Below are positions 19,801 through 27,222 of a DNA stretch of 64,000 nt, in pieces. Position 1 is the first letter of the stretch; each line of letters starts with the position of its first letter. Position numbers and translations under genes: made by a program. Source of the stretch: JADJLQ01 sp044227925 (lineage in GTDB: Bacteria > Bacteroidota > Bacteroidia > Chitinophagales > Saprospiraceae); the NCBI GenBank assembly GCA_044227925.1, contig JBGAVW010000015.1:1-64000 (forward strand), in the 5' to 3' direction. The notes below the pieces were generated by a model, which made no database searches, was not told the DNA's origin, and worked only from the letters and a program-made list of their open reading frames with translations.

Positions 19801-20242
19801 TATTCAAATCCTCAAGCCATTTATTTTCTTCTGATTTTTCTGTGGCAAATGTTTTGTGTAAAAAAGCACGGCGATCTTCCACTGTCTTAAGTGCAATAGA
19901 TGGGGTCATCCAATGAGGGTACCCCCGGATATCAAATTCCGAATTTTTCTGCCGATTGGTTCGGGTGAGATAAATTGCATTATTCGCATCTATATCCATA
20001 GCAACAGGGTCTGGGGCTAATGAATCGGTAGCCCAAAGATTGATCTGTAAACCCGGGGCAAGTTTAATTACGGATTGGGATTTGATATCATTGGCCATTT
20101 TCATCGCCGAAGCAGCATCCTGGGTAATGGAAACCAGGTCAGGCTTGGACTTTGTAGGAGCATTTGAATTACACCCCAGTTGTATTAAACTTATCAGTGC
20201 CAGTACCAGTAAAAAGGCGGAAGATTTTTTTATTTTTTTCAT
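16832..20242 (-). CDS. PVC-type heme-binding membrane-bound dehydrogenase lipoprotein
   Basis: I start this at the ATG at 20242 (1136 aa), because MKKIKKSSAFLLV...LGC is a clear lipoprotein signal (lipobox LQLGC); the frame is open 18 codons further. The layout is lipid anchor, a beta-propeller dehydrogenase-like domain (about 60-470), helical HEAT-like repeats (about 500-960), and a C-terminal cytochrome c-like domain with CIKCH at 1017-1021. This matches the Pirellula/Verrucomicrobium-type 'membrane-bound dehydrogenase plus heme-binding domain' family, of unproved substrate but usually linked to sugar oxidation. Calcium-type DxDxDG repeats (DMDGDGLAD, DTDGDGIMD, DNDGDHRGE) lie in the propeller. 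The gene stands alone. Confidence 0.88.
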   Translation of the reverse strand: MKKIKKSSAFLLVLALISLIQLGCNSNAPTKSKPDLVSITQDAASAMKMANDIKSQSVIKLAPGLQINLWATDSLAPDPVAMDIDANNAIYLTRTNRQKNSEFDIRGYPHWMTPSIALKTVEDRRAFLHKTFATEKSEENKWLEDLNKDSIHDWHDLAVEKEEVWKIEDMDGDGLADKSTRVINDFNDEITDILAGILVRDHDMFLTVGPDVWHMEDTDGDGIMDKKTSISHGYSVHIGFSGHNLSGIVQGPDGKLYWNIGDIGATITDKAGTTYHHPNEGLILRSNPDGSDFEVFAKGLRNTHEFVFDEYGNLISSDNDGDHRGESERLVHVVEGSDAGWRSNWQYGKYTDPKNNKYHVWMNEKLSVPRWQGQAAYIIPPIQNFHNGPTGMVYNPGTALGKDWLNKFFLVEFVGNPSSSHIWAFDLKPKGASFELKTDLDMVSGILPTGIRFGTDGALYAADWVNGWSTKNYGRVWKIDVAPDKNDLRAEREKTASLFKEKFEKLSESQLSDLLKYTDMRIRLKAQYELAKRGNKSESIFTQSIAQRENQLARIHGIWGLGQLISHGGKQSAELIKLLRDQDEEIIAQSIKVLGDNKVKEAGPEIVKHIHSTNPRIQFFTCQALGRIKYEPSFDPLLKVIEANRDSDLYIRHAANLALSRISTPEKIASLSGNPSRSVKIAAVLALRRLKSPLIKAFLNDTDEYIVTEAARAINDDESIPEALPELAAILNQSKFMSEPLIRRAINACLRVGTNKELEYLVTFAQNTSVPEVLKAEAMATIGTWADPSVLDRVDGRYRGEFKRNSEEVKQKINDKLPVFLMTKNPELLISTAGLLAALNIQNYNNELTSIFTKNDSADVRVAALQAMNTLKHPSLNQMISLGIKDKSRKVRSAALGLVDKTEMTEVELNQLIKTLLATGTTQEQQGFISVLGKMPIEKTETILSGLLDDMKSNKIPSAINLDIIETVEKTKNEKLLAKLKTSQVYSKPMDEYASALEGGNFRNGWRFFNENTTAQCIKCHTVRGAGSNVGPDLSKIGATLTRAQILESIVDPSARLAPGYGMVSLTLKDGSEVHGKLEKESAKELLITTADAEPLKIPTDRIQSRKNIPSSMPKMTEKMTKRDMRDVVEFLANLK

Positions 20243-20355
20243 TTGCTCAAAAATAATGAAGATGTGGTAATAATTAGAAAATATATCGAAATCCAAAAGT
20301 TGTAAAAATTCAATTTGATTTTTAAAAGTGTGAGTTCAACTACCTGGGGGTTGGT

Positions 20356-21249
20356 TTACATTTTCTCTAAATATCGAAATCCGTTCCAGCCTTGCAATCC
20401 TCCCGAATGATAAACGACTATTGTATCGCTATCATTGAAATAATCAGACTTGCTCATATCATCTAATCCAAACATCATCTTTAAGGTATAGATTGGATCC
20501 AGGGTGATGCCTGTTTTTGATTGAAAATGTTCATGAAATTGTAATAAGGCAGGGTCTAATTTTGCATAGCCCCCTCTATGATAGTCTTCAATCAGAATGA
20601 GATGACTGGAATCTGTTACCCCAGCCAGGTCCAGAATCTGACTTCTCAGGGATTTGTTTTTCATTGGCGCAAAGGCAAGCAATTTTGTAGACCATCCTTT
20701 CGCCATAATAGCACTAAGTAATCCTGCCGCAGTAGTCCCGGTACCAATTGAACATGTGATGTAATCCGGAGTAAAATCTAATTCTTCAATAATTTCAATT
20801 ATCCCTTTTAAAGCCAGAGTATGATATCCGCCTTCCGGAATTACCATGTAATCGGGATAAGCAGAAATGATACTTAATATGGTATCGGATTTTTTGTTTT
20901 TATAATCATTTCTGCTGATGAAATGTGTTGTCATACCTCTTTCCATTGCATAATGAATAGTAGGGTTGTCTGAATCCAATTCGCCGCGAATAATGCCCAC
21001 GGATGGCAATCCAATTAAATGAGCATATGCAGCAGTAGCATAGATATGATTGCTAAAAGGTCCGCCGAAGGTGATGATACCCTTTTTATGATTGTCTATG
21101 GCATCCTGTATTATATATTTTAATTTCCGGTATTTATTTCCCGATATGTCCATATGAATGAGGTCGTCCCTTTTCATAAAACATTGAAACCGGAATATAC
21201 CTGGTATCTGTTGAAGGGGGCTTGGCAAATCCAGTTCTACAGATTTCAT
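20356..21249 (-). CDS. PLP-dependent ACC deaminase / D-cysteine desulfhydrase family enzyme
   Basis: A tryptophan-synthase-beta-type PLP enzyme of 297 aa. I use the ATG at 21249, one base after the gldD stop; the longer ORF would overlap gldD. The PLP lysine lies in DISGNKYRKLKYI, and GGPFSNHIYATAAYA is the substrate and phosphate region. SIGTGTTAAGLL is the Gly-rich phosphate-binding loop. The sequence fits the group containing 1-aminocyclopropane-1-carboxylate deaminase and D-cysteine desulfhydrase. Which substrate it uses cannot be told. Its junction with gldD indicates cotranscription. Confidence 0.88.
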   Translation of the reverse strand: MKSVELDLPSPLQQIPGIFRFQCFMKRDDLIHMDISGNKYRKLKYIIQDAIDNHKKGIITFGGPFSNHIYATAAYAHLIGLPSVGIIRGELDSDNPTIHYAMERGMTTHFISRNDYKNKKSDTILSIISAYPDYMVIPEGGYHTLALKGIIEIIEELDFTPDYITCSIGTGTTAAGLLSAIMAKGWSTKLLAFAPMKNKSLRSQILDLAGVTDSSHLILIEDYHRGGYAKLDPALLQFHEHFQSKTGITLDPIYTLKMMFGLDDMSKSDYFNDSDTIVVYHSGGLQGWNGFRYLEKM

Positions 21250-21250
21250 T

Positions 21251-21850
21251 TTATTTTTTCCAGACCAAAGTCGATTGCATATGTTCAATGTCTTTTTTTA
21301 GAAAGTCAAATACAGGCTTAGTAGAGTCTGGATTTACTTTTGCATTGAAGTACAAGGCCGCCCTGAAAAAGTGGTTTGTACTATCAGTAAGGTAAAATTG
21401 GTATGGAGTGGCAACAGGTCCATCTATCTCAAATGCCATACCTGTACCCGTTTTAGTGCGAAGTGGAATATCTGTCCGGAATTCTGCTTTTATATTATGT
21501 TTATTCAATATTTTATACGAATCTTCGATGTAATTATCAAAACTGTTGTTTTTTGTTATGGGTCCGTAACTACAATGAATAGAAGAATTTAATTCCGGAA
21601 CCTGTATAGTAAACCAACAGGAATCAGCAGCTTTTTCATCAAAAAAATTACGCTCTTTTTGGATTAATCCATAAGTTGGGAACTCAAATTCCAAAGGGCA
21701 GTAAGTTTCAGAAACTAATCTATTCATTCCTTTGGGAAATTGAATACGGGGATAGGCATGGGGTTTTGGAACACTAGACTCGTTCTTACATGCATTTAAT
21801 ATAAACAAAATGAAAACTGAGAAAATCAATTTTCTGATAATTTCCTTCAT
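21251..21850 (-). CDS. gldD: Gliding motility lipoprotein GldD
   Basis: GldD is a lipoprotein required for gliding and T9SS function in Flavobacterium. The 199-aa protein has a lipoprotein signal with lipobox LNAC near residue 21. GldD landmarks are KPHAYPRIQFP, CPLEFEFPTY, SCWFTIQVP, SSIHCSYGPI, QFYLTDSTNHFFRAALYFN and FLKKDIEHM. In flavobacteria gldD sits after gldE in a mutY-ssb-gldE-gldD order. Here ssb lies directly upstream with an 11-nt gap and no gldE. The gene is followed at once by the PLP enzyme. Confidence 0.94.
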   Translation of the reverse strand: MKEIIRKLIFSVFILFILNACKNESSVPKPHAYPRIQFPKGMNRLVSETYCPLEFEFPTYGLIQKERNFFDEKAADSCWFTIQVPELNSSIHCSYGPITKNNSFDNYIEDSYKILNKHNIKAEFRTDIPLRTKTGTGMAFEIDGPVATPYQFYLTDSTNHFFRAALYFNAKVNPDSTKPVFDFLKKDIEHMQSTLVWKK

Positions 21851-21861
21851 GCAACTATTCT

Positions 21862-22311
21862 TTAAAAAGGCAGATCGTCACCTTCACCATTTGATGGTAA
21901 TGGAGGGGGAGTATATTCGTTTCTGTTTACAGGAGCAGACTCGGTGCCGGGAAAATTATCATTAAAATTTCGCCCGCTGGTATTTTCTCTGCGCTCCAAT
22001 GATCTGATGGTATTGGCTACAATTTCGGTGGAATATCTATCGTGTCCTTCTTTATCCTGCCATTTTCTATGCGTGATTTTACCTTCTATAAATACAAGAC
22101 TACCTTTTTTCAGGTCTTTAGCTACTTTTTCAGCCAGCTGTCTCCATGCGACTATATCGTGCCATTCTGTTTCTGTTTTCCATTCTCCATTTTTATCTCT
22201 GTAATTTTCATTTGTAGCCAGAGAGAATTTAGTCACTGCCGTACCTCCTTCCAGGTGTCTTATCTCAGGATCTCTGCCCAGATTTCCTATTAATGTTACT
22301 TTATTGATCAT
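21862..22311 (-). CDS. ssb: Single-stranded DNA-binding protein
   Basis: SSB coats single-stranded DNA in replication, recombination and repair. The 149-aa protein has the N-terminal OB fold (MINKVTLIGNLGRDPEIR, EWHDIVAWRQLAE, GSLVFIEGKI), a Pro/Asn-rich linker, and the acidic tip GDDLPF that recruits partner proteins. It lies 11 nt upstream of gldD, consistent with the conserved ssb-gld cluster of Bacteroidota. The 289-nt gap before the divergent gene should hold the promoter, but no exact TAnnTTTG was seen. Confidence 0.96.
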   Translation of the reverse strand: MINKVTLIGNLGRDPEIRHLEGGTAVTKFSLATNENYRDKNGEWKTETEWHDIVAWRQLAEKVAKDLKKGSLVFIEGKITHRKWQDKEGHDRYSTEIVANTIRSLERRENTSGRNFNDNFPGTESAPVNRNEYTPPPLPSNGEGDDLPF

Positions 22312-22600
22312 GATTTCAGTTGATTTAAAATTAATTCTTGCACAAATTACAGGATTATTTTTTCATATTTAAAAAATTGAAATATTTTTTACAATAGGGT
22401 TTAAAGACCTGATATTCAGATATATATGTTGTGTTAATGAGTTTTATTTAGGCCTTGTCTGGTACTTATTTACTAACCTTTCTTTATTCTATGCGTACCG
22501 TTTAGTACAGGAATCATTGTTAATTAACTTAAATCATGTACTTGGATACCCTGTAAACTGTTATTAATCATATGATTTAACCTCATTAATAAATTACATT

Positions 22601-24073
22601 ATGAAAAAAACTACCTTAATCTTTCTTTCTGTATGTTGGCTGCTACAGCTAAGTGCACGTACCTTCATCATTTCTAATCTGGGAAATAATTTTTTACCCC
22701 AGGTCACCATTGCCCAGGTGGGCGATACCCTTGACTTCCAAATATCCGGGGCACACAATGCTATAGAAGTGGATAAACTAAATTGGTTAGCGAATCTTGT
22801 TATTCCTAAAGTGAGTGGATTTACAATCCCTTTTGGTGGAGGTAAAATGGCAATGAGCTCATCAGGTGAGAAATATTTTATATGCAGTATTCATGCTTCT
22901 GTCGCTATGAAAGGCATGATCGTGGTCTTACCTACATCCACAATCGCCTATACCGGATTTGAAGGCTCTGCCAACGAATGGATGGGTACTGGGATTGGAC
23001 CATTAACAACTAATGATACAGCGCAGATATTGGCAGGTGATACGATTTCGGGTGTTGAAGATAATCCAGCGCAGGCCCGCATTTACGATGGTTTGAGATC
23101 ATGGCAGGTAAATGATAGAGCTGACACTTTATTATTGGCCCCAATCCATACGGCGGGATATGATTCTTTGCAGCTGAAGTTTAGATTTTCAGCCACTGGT
23201 ATCAATCCGGGCCAGGGAGTGGATGAAAACGATTCCATATTGGTTTTCATCTCGCTTAACGACATTGCTTTCGGATCAAAACCCACTTTATTAATTACAG
23301 GAAATAATAATAATACCTGGGGATTTGATGCGGATTCAATAATCCAGGTACAGGCTGATTCATTTACCAGGTATTCTGTGCCTTCAGGTACCGCGGATAC
23401 TTCAAACACTGCATCGGCTGCGATTATTCGTATTCCTTATTCCACTGTAATGGTGCGGGTCATGATAATTATGAAAAACAATCAAAACAAAGAAGTATGG
23501 AATATGGATGCAATCACCCTGTGTGGGGTTAAAAGCCGTGCTTTGCCTTTGCAATACCAATTTCTGGTATTAGAAAAAACGATATCGGATGATGTAAAAA
23601 TTAACTGGTCAATTAAAAACAATGAGCCATGTGAATACCAATATATTCAGCGTAGTGGCACGGGTATACTATTCTCCGATATTTATAAAGTTAGTTGTAG
23701 TGAAACTAACGAAAATGCATCCTTGCGATTTGTGGATTTGCATCCAAATCAGGGTGTTAATTACTACAGAATTAAGTCCCTTTTAGTAAGTGGTGAAATT
23801 TTATATTCTGAGATTAAATCAATAGATATCCGTGCCAATGCAAAACGATATAAATTATATCCGACTATAGCAACAGACTATATTACCCTGATGAATTCAA
23901 GGCCGGATGAAATACAAGATATTCAAATTCATACTTTAAGTGGTGCAGTTATACCAAATTCTATAAAGTTGAAAGAACAAGGTTATTATATTGGGCACCT
24001 GACAGCTGGCGTATATAAATTAATCTGCCGGACCAAAACAGGATTGGAAGTATTGAGCTTTATAAAGATGTAA
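22601..24073 (+). CDS. Secreted cupredoxin-like protein with T9SS type A sorting tail
   Basis: This is a 490-aa T9SS cargo. A signal peptide (MKKTTLIFLSVCWLLQLSA) leads into a plastocyanin-like domain (about 20-115). The type 1 copper ligands are present: His52 (GAHNAIEV), then Cys95, His98 and Met103 in ICSIHASVAM, with the C-x2-H-x4-M spacing of plastocyanin. A middle region (about 117-310) looks beta-rich and secreted. The last roughly 80 residues (YKLYPTIATDYITL to the C-terminus) match the Por secretion tail that directs export and surface attachment. A role in extracellular electron transfer or copper binding is inferred. It converges with the LRR gene. Confidence 0.82.
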   Translation: MKKTTLIFLSVCWLLQLSARTFIISNLGNNFLPQVTIAQVGDTLDFQISGAHNAIEVDKLNWLANLVIPKVSGFTIPFGGGKMAMSSSGEKYFICSIHASVAMKGMIVVLPTSTIAYTGFEGSANEWMGTGIGPLTTNDTAQILAGDTISGVEDNPAQARIYDGLRSWQVNDRADTLLLAPIHTAGYDSLQLKFRFSATGINPGQGVDENDSILVFISLNDIAFGSKPTLLITGNNNNTWGFDADSIIQVQADSFTRYSVPSGTADTSNTASAAIIRIPYSTVMVRVMIIMKNNQNKEVWNMDAITLCGVKSRALPLQYQFLVLEKTISDDVKINWSIKNNEPCEYQYIQRSGTGILFSDIYKVSCSETNENASLRFVDLHPNQGVNYYRIKSLLVSGEILYSEIKSIDIRANAKRYKLYPTIATDYITLMNSRPDEIQDIQIHTLSGAVIPNSIKLKEQGYYIGHLTAGVYKLICRTKTGLEVLSFIKM

Positions 24074-24082
24074 TTGATTTTA

Positions 24083-25402
24083 TTACACCTTAAGATCATG
24101 CAATTGGCTGCATTTTTTAAATTTAGGGGCTTTGCCTTTAAATTGATTATTACGCAAGTCCAATAATTGTAACTTGGGCAATTTGGTAAAATCCGTAATC
24201 TTTCCGGTTAGTTTATTATCACTTAATTTTAAAACCACCAGGTTGGGTATGGATGTAAAATCGGGCAGGGTGCCGGTAAGCATATTGTTATGCAGCAGGA
24301 GATTTTCTACAGCTGGCGTGCCGGAGAAATTGGGAATGACTCCATTTAACTGATTAAAACTTAAATCAATGGAGTTAAGCTTGATGCAAGATTTAAAATT
24401 CGGAATGGAACCGGTCAGCTGATTTTGATGCAACCATAAAGTCCTTAACCTGGAAAAGCTAAACTCAGGTAATCCACCCGTTAATTGATTATTATTCAAA
24501 ATAATTTCTTCCAGGTTGGGCTGTTTTAAATTTGGGATGGATCCGGTAAAATTATTGGAAGATAGATTTAAATATTCCAGCTTAGGTTGTTTTGAGAAAT
24601 CCGGAATAGATCCCGACAATTTATTTTCGGAAAGATCAATGTATCTAAGGGCGGTAAAAAGTTCCATTGAAGGAATTTTACCTTCAACCTGTGTGCCTGA
24701 AATTCTGATTTTTTGTAATAGTGGGGTCTTGTCAAATGTGGGGATGCTGCCTGTAAGCTTGGGAGCTGAAATATCTATAGTGATTAAGTTTTTTGTTTTT
24801 TGAAAATTTGGAATAATGCCTGTAAAATCCCCATCGAGAAAGAGCTCTTGCAGATTGGGATTTTTATCAAAACCGGGTATAGTCCCACCAATGTATGGCG
24901 AAGAAATATCAAGATATTCCAATTCAATATAGCGCTCCAGAGTGGATAGGTCTCCGGTAAGTTCCTCAGATTTTATAATCAGTGCCTTTAGATTGGGCAG
25001 GCTGGCTAAAGGGGGTAATTTACCAGAGATTTTTTTGTCATCAAGCATTAATTGAACCAGGTTGGACATGGTAATGGAAGGAATAATCCCTTTTAGATTA
25101 TTATTGCTCATGACCACTTCGGTAACGCACCCGGTTTTTGATACACTGACTCCATACCATTTGGAAATGGGTTCATTTAACTTCCAGGTTGTAAACCAAT
25201 TGGGGCCATCCAATGAAGTATAAATCTTGATTAACTCAATAGAATCGGTAGTGCGGCTGCATTTGACCAAAGTAGTCGGTGCTGGCTTGGATACTTTTGG
25301 TTTTGGTTGGCTTTTCTTTTTTACCTGAGCCTGGCTTAAATTAATGCATATTAAAAAAAAGAGGAAAATGTTGGATACCTTGAATAAAACTCTGCAATTC
25401 AT
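24083..25402 (-). CDS. Secreted leucine-rich repeat protein
   Basis: 439 aa with a signal peptide (MNCRVLFKVSNIFLFFLI, cleavage near SQA) and a short Lys/Pro linker. A plant-type LRR cap follows (DSIELIKIYTSLDGPNWFTTW and a WYGVSVS motif). About fourteen repeats of roughly 21-23 residues then run with the form L..L.L..N.L.G.IP.F (for example LSENKLSGSIPDF, LNNNQLTGGLPEF, LSDNKLTGKITDF). There is no sorting tail and no kinase, so it is probably periplasmic or exported by another route. LRRs of this type bind proteins or polysaccharides; the ligand is unknown. Confidence 0.85.
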   Translation of the reverse strand: MNCRVLFKVSNIFLFFLICINLSQAQVKKKSQPKPKVSKPAPTTLVKCSRTTDSIELIKIYTSLDGPNWFTTWKLNEPISKWYGVSVSKTGCVTEVVMSNNNLKGIIPSITMSNLVQLMLDDKKISGKLPPLASLPNLKALIIKSEELTGDLSTLERYIELEYLDISSPYIGGTIPGFDKNPNLQELFLDGDFTGIIPNFQKTKNLITIDISAPKLTGSIPTFDKTPLLQKIRISGTQVEGKIPSMELFTALRYIDLSENKLSGSIPDFSKQPKLEYLNLSSNNFTGSIPNLKQPNLEEIILNNNQLTGGLPEFSFSRLRTLWLHQNQLTGSIPNFKSCIKLNSIDLSFNQLNGVIPNFSGTPAVENLLLHNNMLTGTLPDFTSIPNLVVLKLSDNKLTGKITDFTKLPKLQLLDLRNNQFKGKAPKFKKCSQLHDLKV

Positions 25403-25425
25403 TGCACAAAGAAACTGGTATTCTA

Positions 25426-26181
25426 TCAGGCTTTTACTATTTTTTTATGTATTTCTTTTACTTTTTGCTGGATATCATTAATGCGATCATCGACATAAGT
25501 TTCAACACTTTGTTTCATATCCTGGAACCCAATGTGCGCTTTGTATTGCCATAATTCAGCAACCTGGCTAAAGGGCAGAGTATAAGGTTCATAATAACCA
25601 TTGTCTGAGATCAATTGTAATTCTCTTTTTTCCTTATGTATTCTTACCCTTTTGTATACAACACCTTCATCTTTGTGGATGACAATGTAGGTATTGTCAT
25701 TTTTTATATCGTTTAATTTTTCCACATATTGACCGATGATGATAGTACCGCTTTCAAGGGGTAACATGGAGTCCCCATATATTTCAAATGCACGATAAGT
25801 ACCTTGATGTAATTTCGGTAGTGAGAGTTTTGGTAATTTTTTTACATACTGTGGATCCTGAAAGGATTCTAAATAGCCGGCGGCTGCTTTGACATCCACC
25901 AATTCTATATTCTGTCTATTTCCCAAATCAACTGTAACAGCCAATACTTTAAAGTCACGATCCAAGGACCGTGGCTGCAATTCGTCTAACTGATGTCTCA
26001 ATAAATCATCCAGTCCTACATTAAAATATTTTGCAATTTTTATCAATGTATTGATATTGGGTTCAGTATGATTTCGTTCATAATCACCTAATGTGGTACG
26101 AGGCAATCCTAAATCATCAGCAGCTTGCTGTTGAGAAATTTTTTTTACCTCACGTAAATATTTTAAATTATCTCCAAACAT
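25426..26181 (-). CDS. XRE-family repressor with LexA/S24-like C-terminal domain
   Basis: A 251-aa regulator starting at the ATG at 26181 (MFGDNLKYLREV). The longer ORF adds 79 residues of no recognisable character and would read through the promoter. The N-terminal HTH_3 domain (residues 1-65) has ISQQQAADDLGLPRTTLGDYER. A linker leads to a peptidase S24/LexA-like domain with YGDSMLPLESGTIIIG (the Ser nucleophile is in GDSML) and VVYKRV (candidate catalytic Lys). This domain order is that of phage-type repressors and Bacteroidota stress regulators that may self-cleave. Two direct repeats around its own promoter suggest autoregulation. The C-terminal 35 residues form a charged helix. Confidence 0.88.
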   Translation of the reverse strand: MFGDNLKYLREVKKISQQQAADDLGLPRTTLGDYERNHTEPNINTLIKIAKYFNVGLDDLLRHQLDELQPRSLDRDFKVLAVTVDLGNRQNIELVDVKAAAGYLESFQDPQYVKKLPKLSLPKLHQGTYRAFEIYGDSMLPLESGTIIIGQYVEKLNDIKNDNTYIVIHKDEGVVYKRVRIHKEKRELQLISDNGYYEPYTLPFSQVAELWQYKAHIGFQDMKQSVETYVDDRINDIQQKVKEIHKKIVKA

Positions 26182-26191
26182 AGTATTACCG

Positions 26192-26232
26192 AATATTTCG
26201 ACAAAAATAATATAATATTTCGACATAGGCAA
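26192..26232 (-). promoter_or_regulatory. Promoter with paired operator repeats for the XRE/S24 gene
   Basis: On the minus strand a TTG (26232-26230) is followed after 20 nt by TATTTTTG (26209-26202), a full Bacteroidota promoter. The 12-bp word TGTCGAAATATT occurs twice in the same direction, at 26225-26214 (between the two promoter boxes) and 26203-26192 (overlapping the -7 box and start site), exactly 22 bp or two helical turns apart. The inner copy contains a CGAA-N3-TTCG palindrome. The likely ligand is the XRE protein itself. Confidence 0.72.
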
Positions 26233-26373
26233 GGTGGTAAGTGATAATGGGTAATGAACATAGAGTAAAGGGCACTGGCAGTGTGTATGGGCAAAAGAAG
26301 GGGTAGGGGCAAAAGCCAAAGGACGAAGTACATCCGGATTTGTCCTGCAGGGCAATTGGATTAGAAAATGCGG

Positions 26374-26407
26374 TTTTGAATAATTAGCTGTTCCTTGCGT
26401 ACATTTG
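26374..26407 (+). promoter_or_regulatory. Promoter for the queuosine transporter-ctlX pair
   Basis: TTTTG at 26374-26378 is followed after 21 nt by TACATTTG at 26400-26407, matching the Bacteroidota consensus. The expected transcript start falls on or next to the ATG at 26413, so the message would be leaderless or nearly so. Confidence 0.6.
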
Positions 26408-26412
26408 TAAAT

Positions 26413-27222
26413 ATGCAATCATTTATTTCCAACAAAGCCTACAGATTATTCCTGGTTTTAGGTGGATTTTTTATAGCTAATGCAGTCACAGCAGAATTTA
26501 TTGGTGTAAAAATATTTTCCCTTGAGCGTACCCTGGGATTAAATCCTGTCAAACTCCATTTTTTTGGGAATGATGGGCTTTCATTTAATATGTCAGCCGG
26601 AGTGATTTTGTGGCCATTTGTGTTTGTGATGACCGATTTGATTAATGAGTATTTTGGAAGAAAGGGGGTTCGTTTTTTGACTTTTTTAGCGGCTGCATTG
26701 ATTGCGTATGCATTTATTATGGTCTTTATCACTACCCGGACTACTCCTGCTGATTTTTGGCCTACCTCTCATATTCAATCGGGATGGCCTCTGGAAAAGC
26801 AAGAACTGGTAAAGTCAAAAGTAAGTGATTACAACTATGCATTTAACCTGGTATTTGGACAGGGTTTGTGGATCATTATAGGATCATTGGTTGCATTTTT
26901 AATAGGTCAATTAATAGATGTCATTGTTTTTCATAAAATAAAAGATTATACCGGAGATGGAAAATTTCTGTACCGGGCTACAGGGTCAACCTTAGTATCC
27001 CAATTCATTGATAGCTTTGTGGTATTGTTTATTGCTTTTTATGTAGGGGCAAACTGGAAATTAGGCACCGTATTGGCCATAGGACTAGTAAACTATATTT
27101 ATAAATTATCTATGGTGTTTGTAATGATACCTTTGTTGGTCATCATTCACAGATGGATAGACCGGTACCTTGGTAAGGATCTTGCTCAACAATTAAAATA
27201 TGAAGCCCGAAATCTAAGATAA
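26413..27222 (+). CDS. Queuosine precursor transporter (YhhQ family)
   Basis: An integral membrane protein of 269 aa from the ATG at 26413; the frame is open six codons upstream from a TTG. About six hydrophobic helices are visible (first FLVLGGFFIANAV, last MVFVMIPLLVIIHRWI). The family motifs FVMTDLINEYFGRKGVRF and STLVSQFIDSFVVLFIAFY are clear. YhhQ proteins import preQ0/preQ1 for making queuosine in tRNA. The stop overlaps the ctlX start (TAATG), so the two are probably cotranslated although their functions look unrelated. Confidence 0.9.
   Translation: MQSFISNKAYRLFLVLGGFFIANAVTAEFIGVKIFSLERTLGLNPVKLHFFGNDGLSFNMSAGVILWPFVFVMTDLINEYFGRKGVRFLTFLAAALIAYAFIMVFITTRTTPADFWPTSHIQSGWPLEKQELVKSKVSDYNYAFNLVFGQGLWIIIGSLVAFLIGQLIDVIVFHKIKDYTGDGKFLYRATGSTLVSQFIDSFVVLFIAFYVGANWKLGTVLAIGLVNYIYKLSMVFVMIPLLVIIHRWIDRYLGKDLAQQLKYEARNLR

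Noticed and set aside
26233..26412. PreQ1 riboswitch before the queuosine precursor transporter
   Set aside because: No preQ1 hairpin-pseudoknot pattern was found, and the predicted promoter sits next to the ATG, leaving no leader.
26182..26418. 79-codon N-terminal extension of the XRE regulator
   Set aside because: The extension has no domain character and would be read through the promoter and operator repeats.
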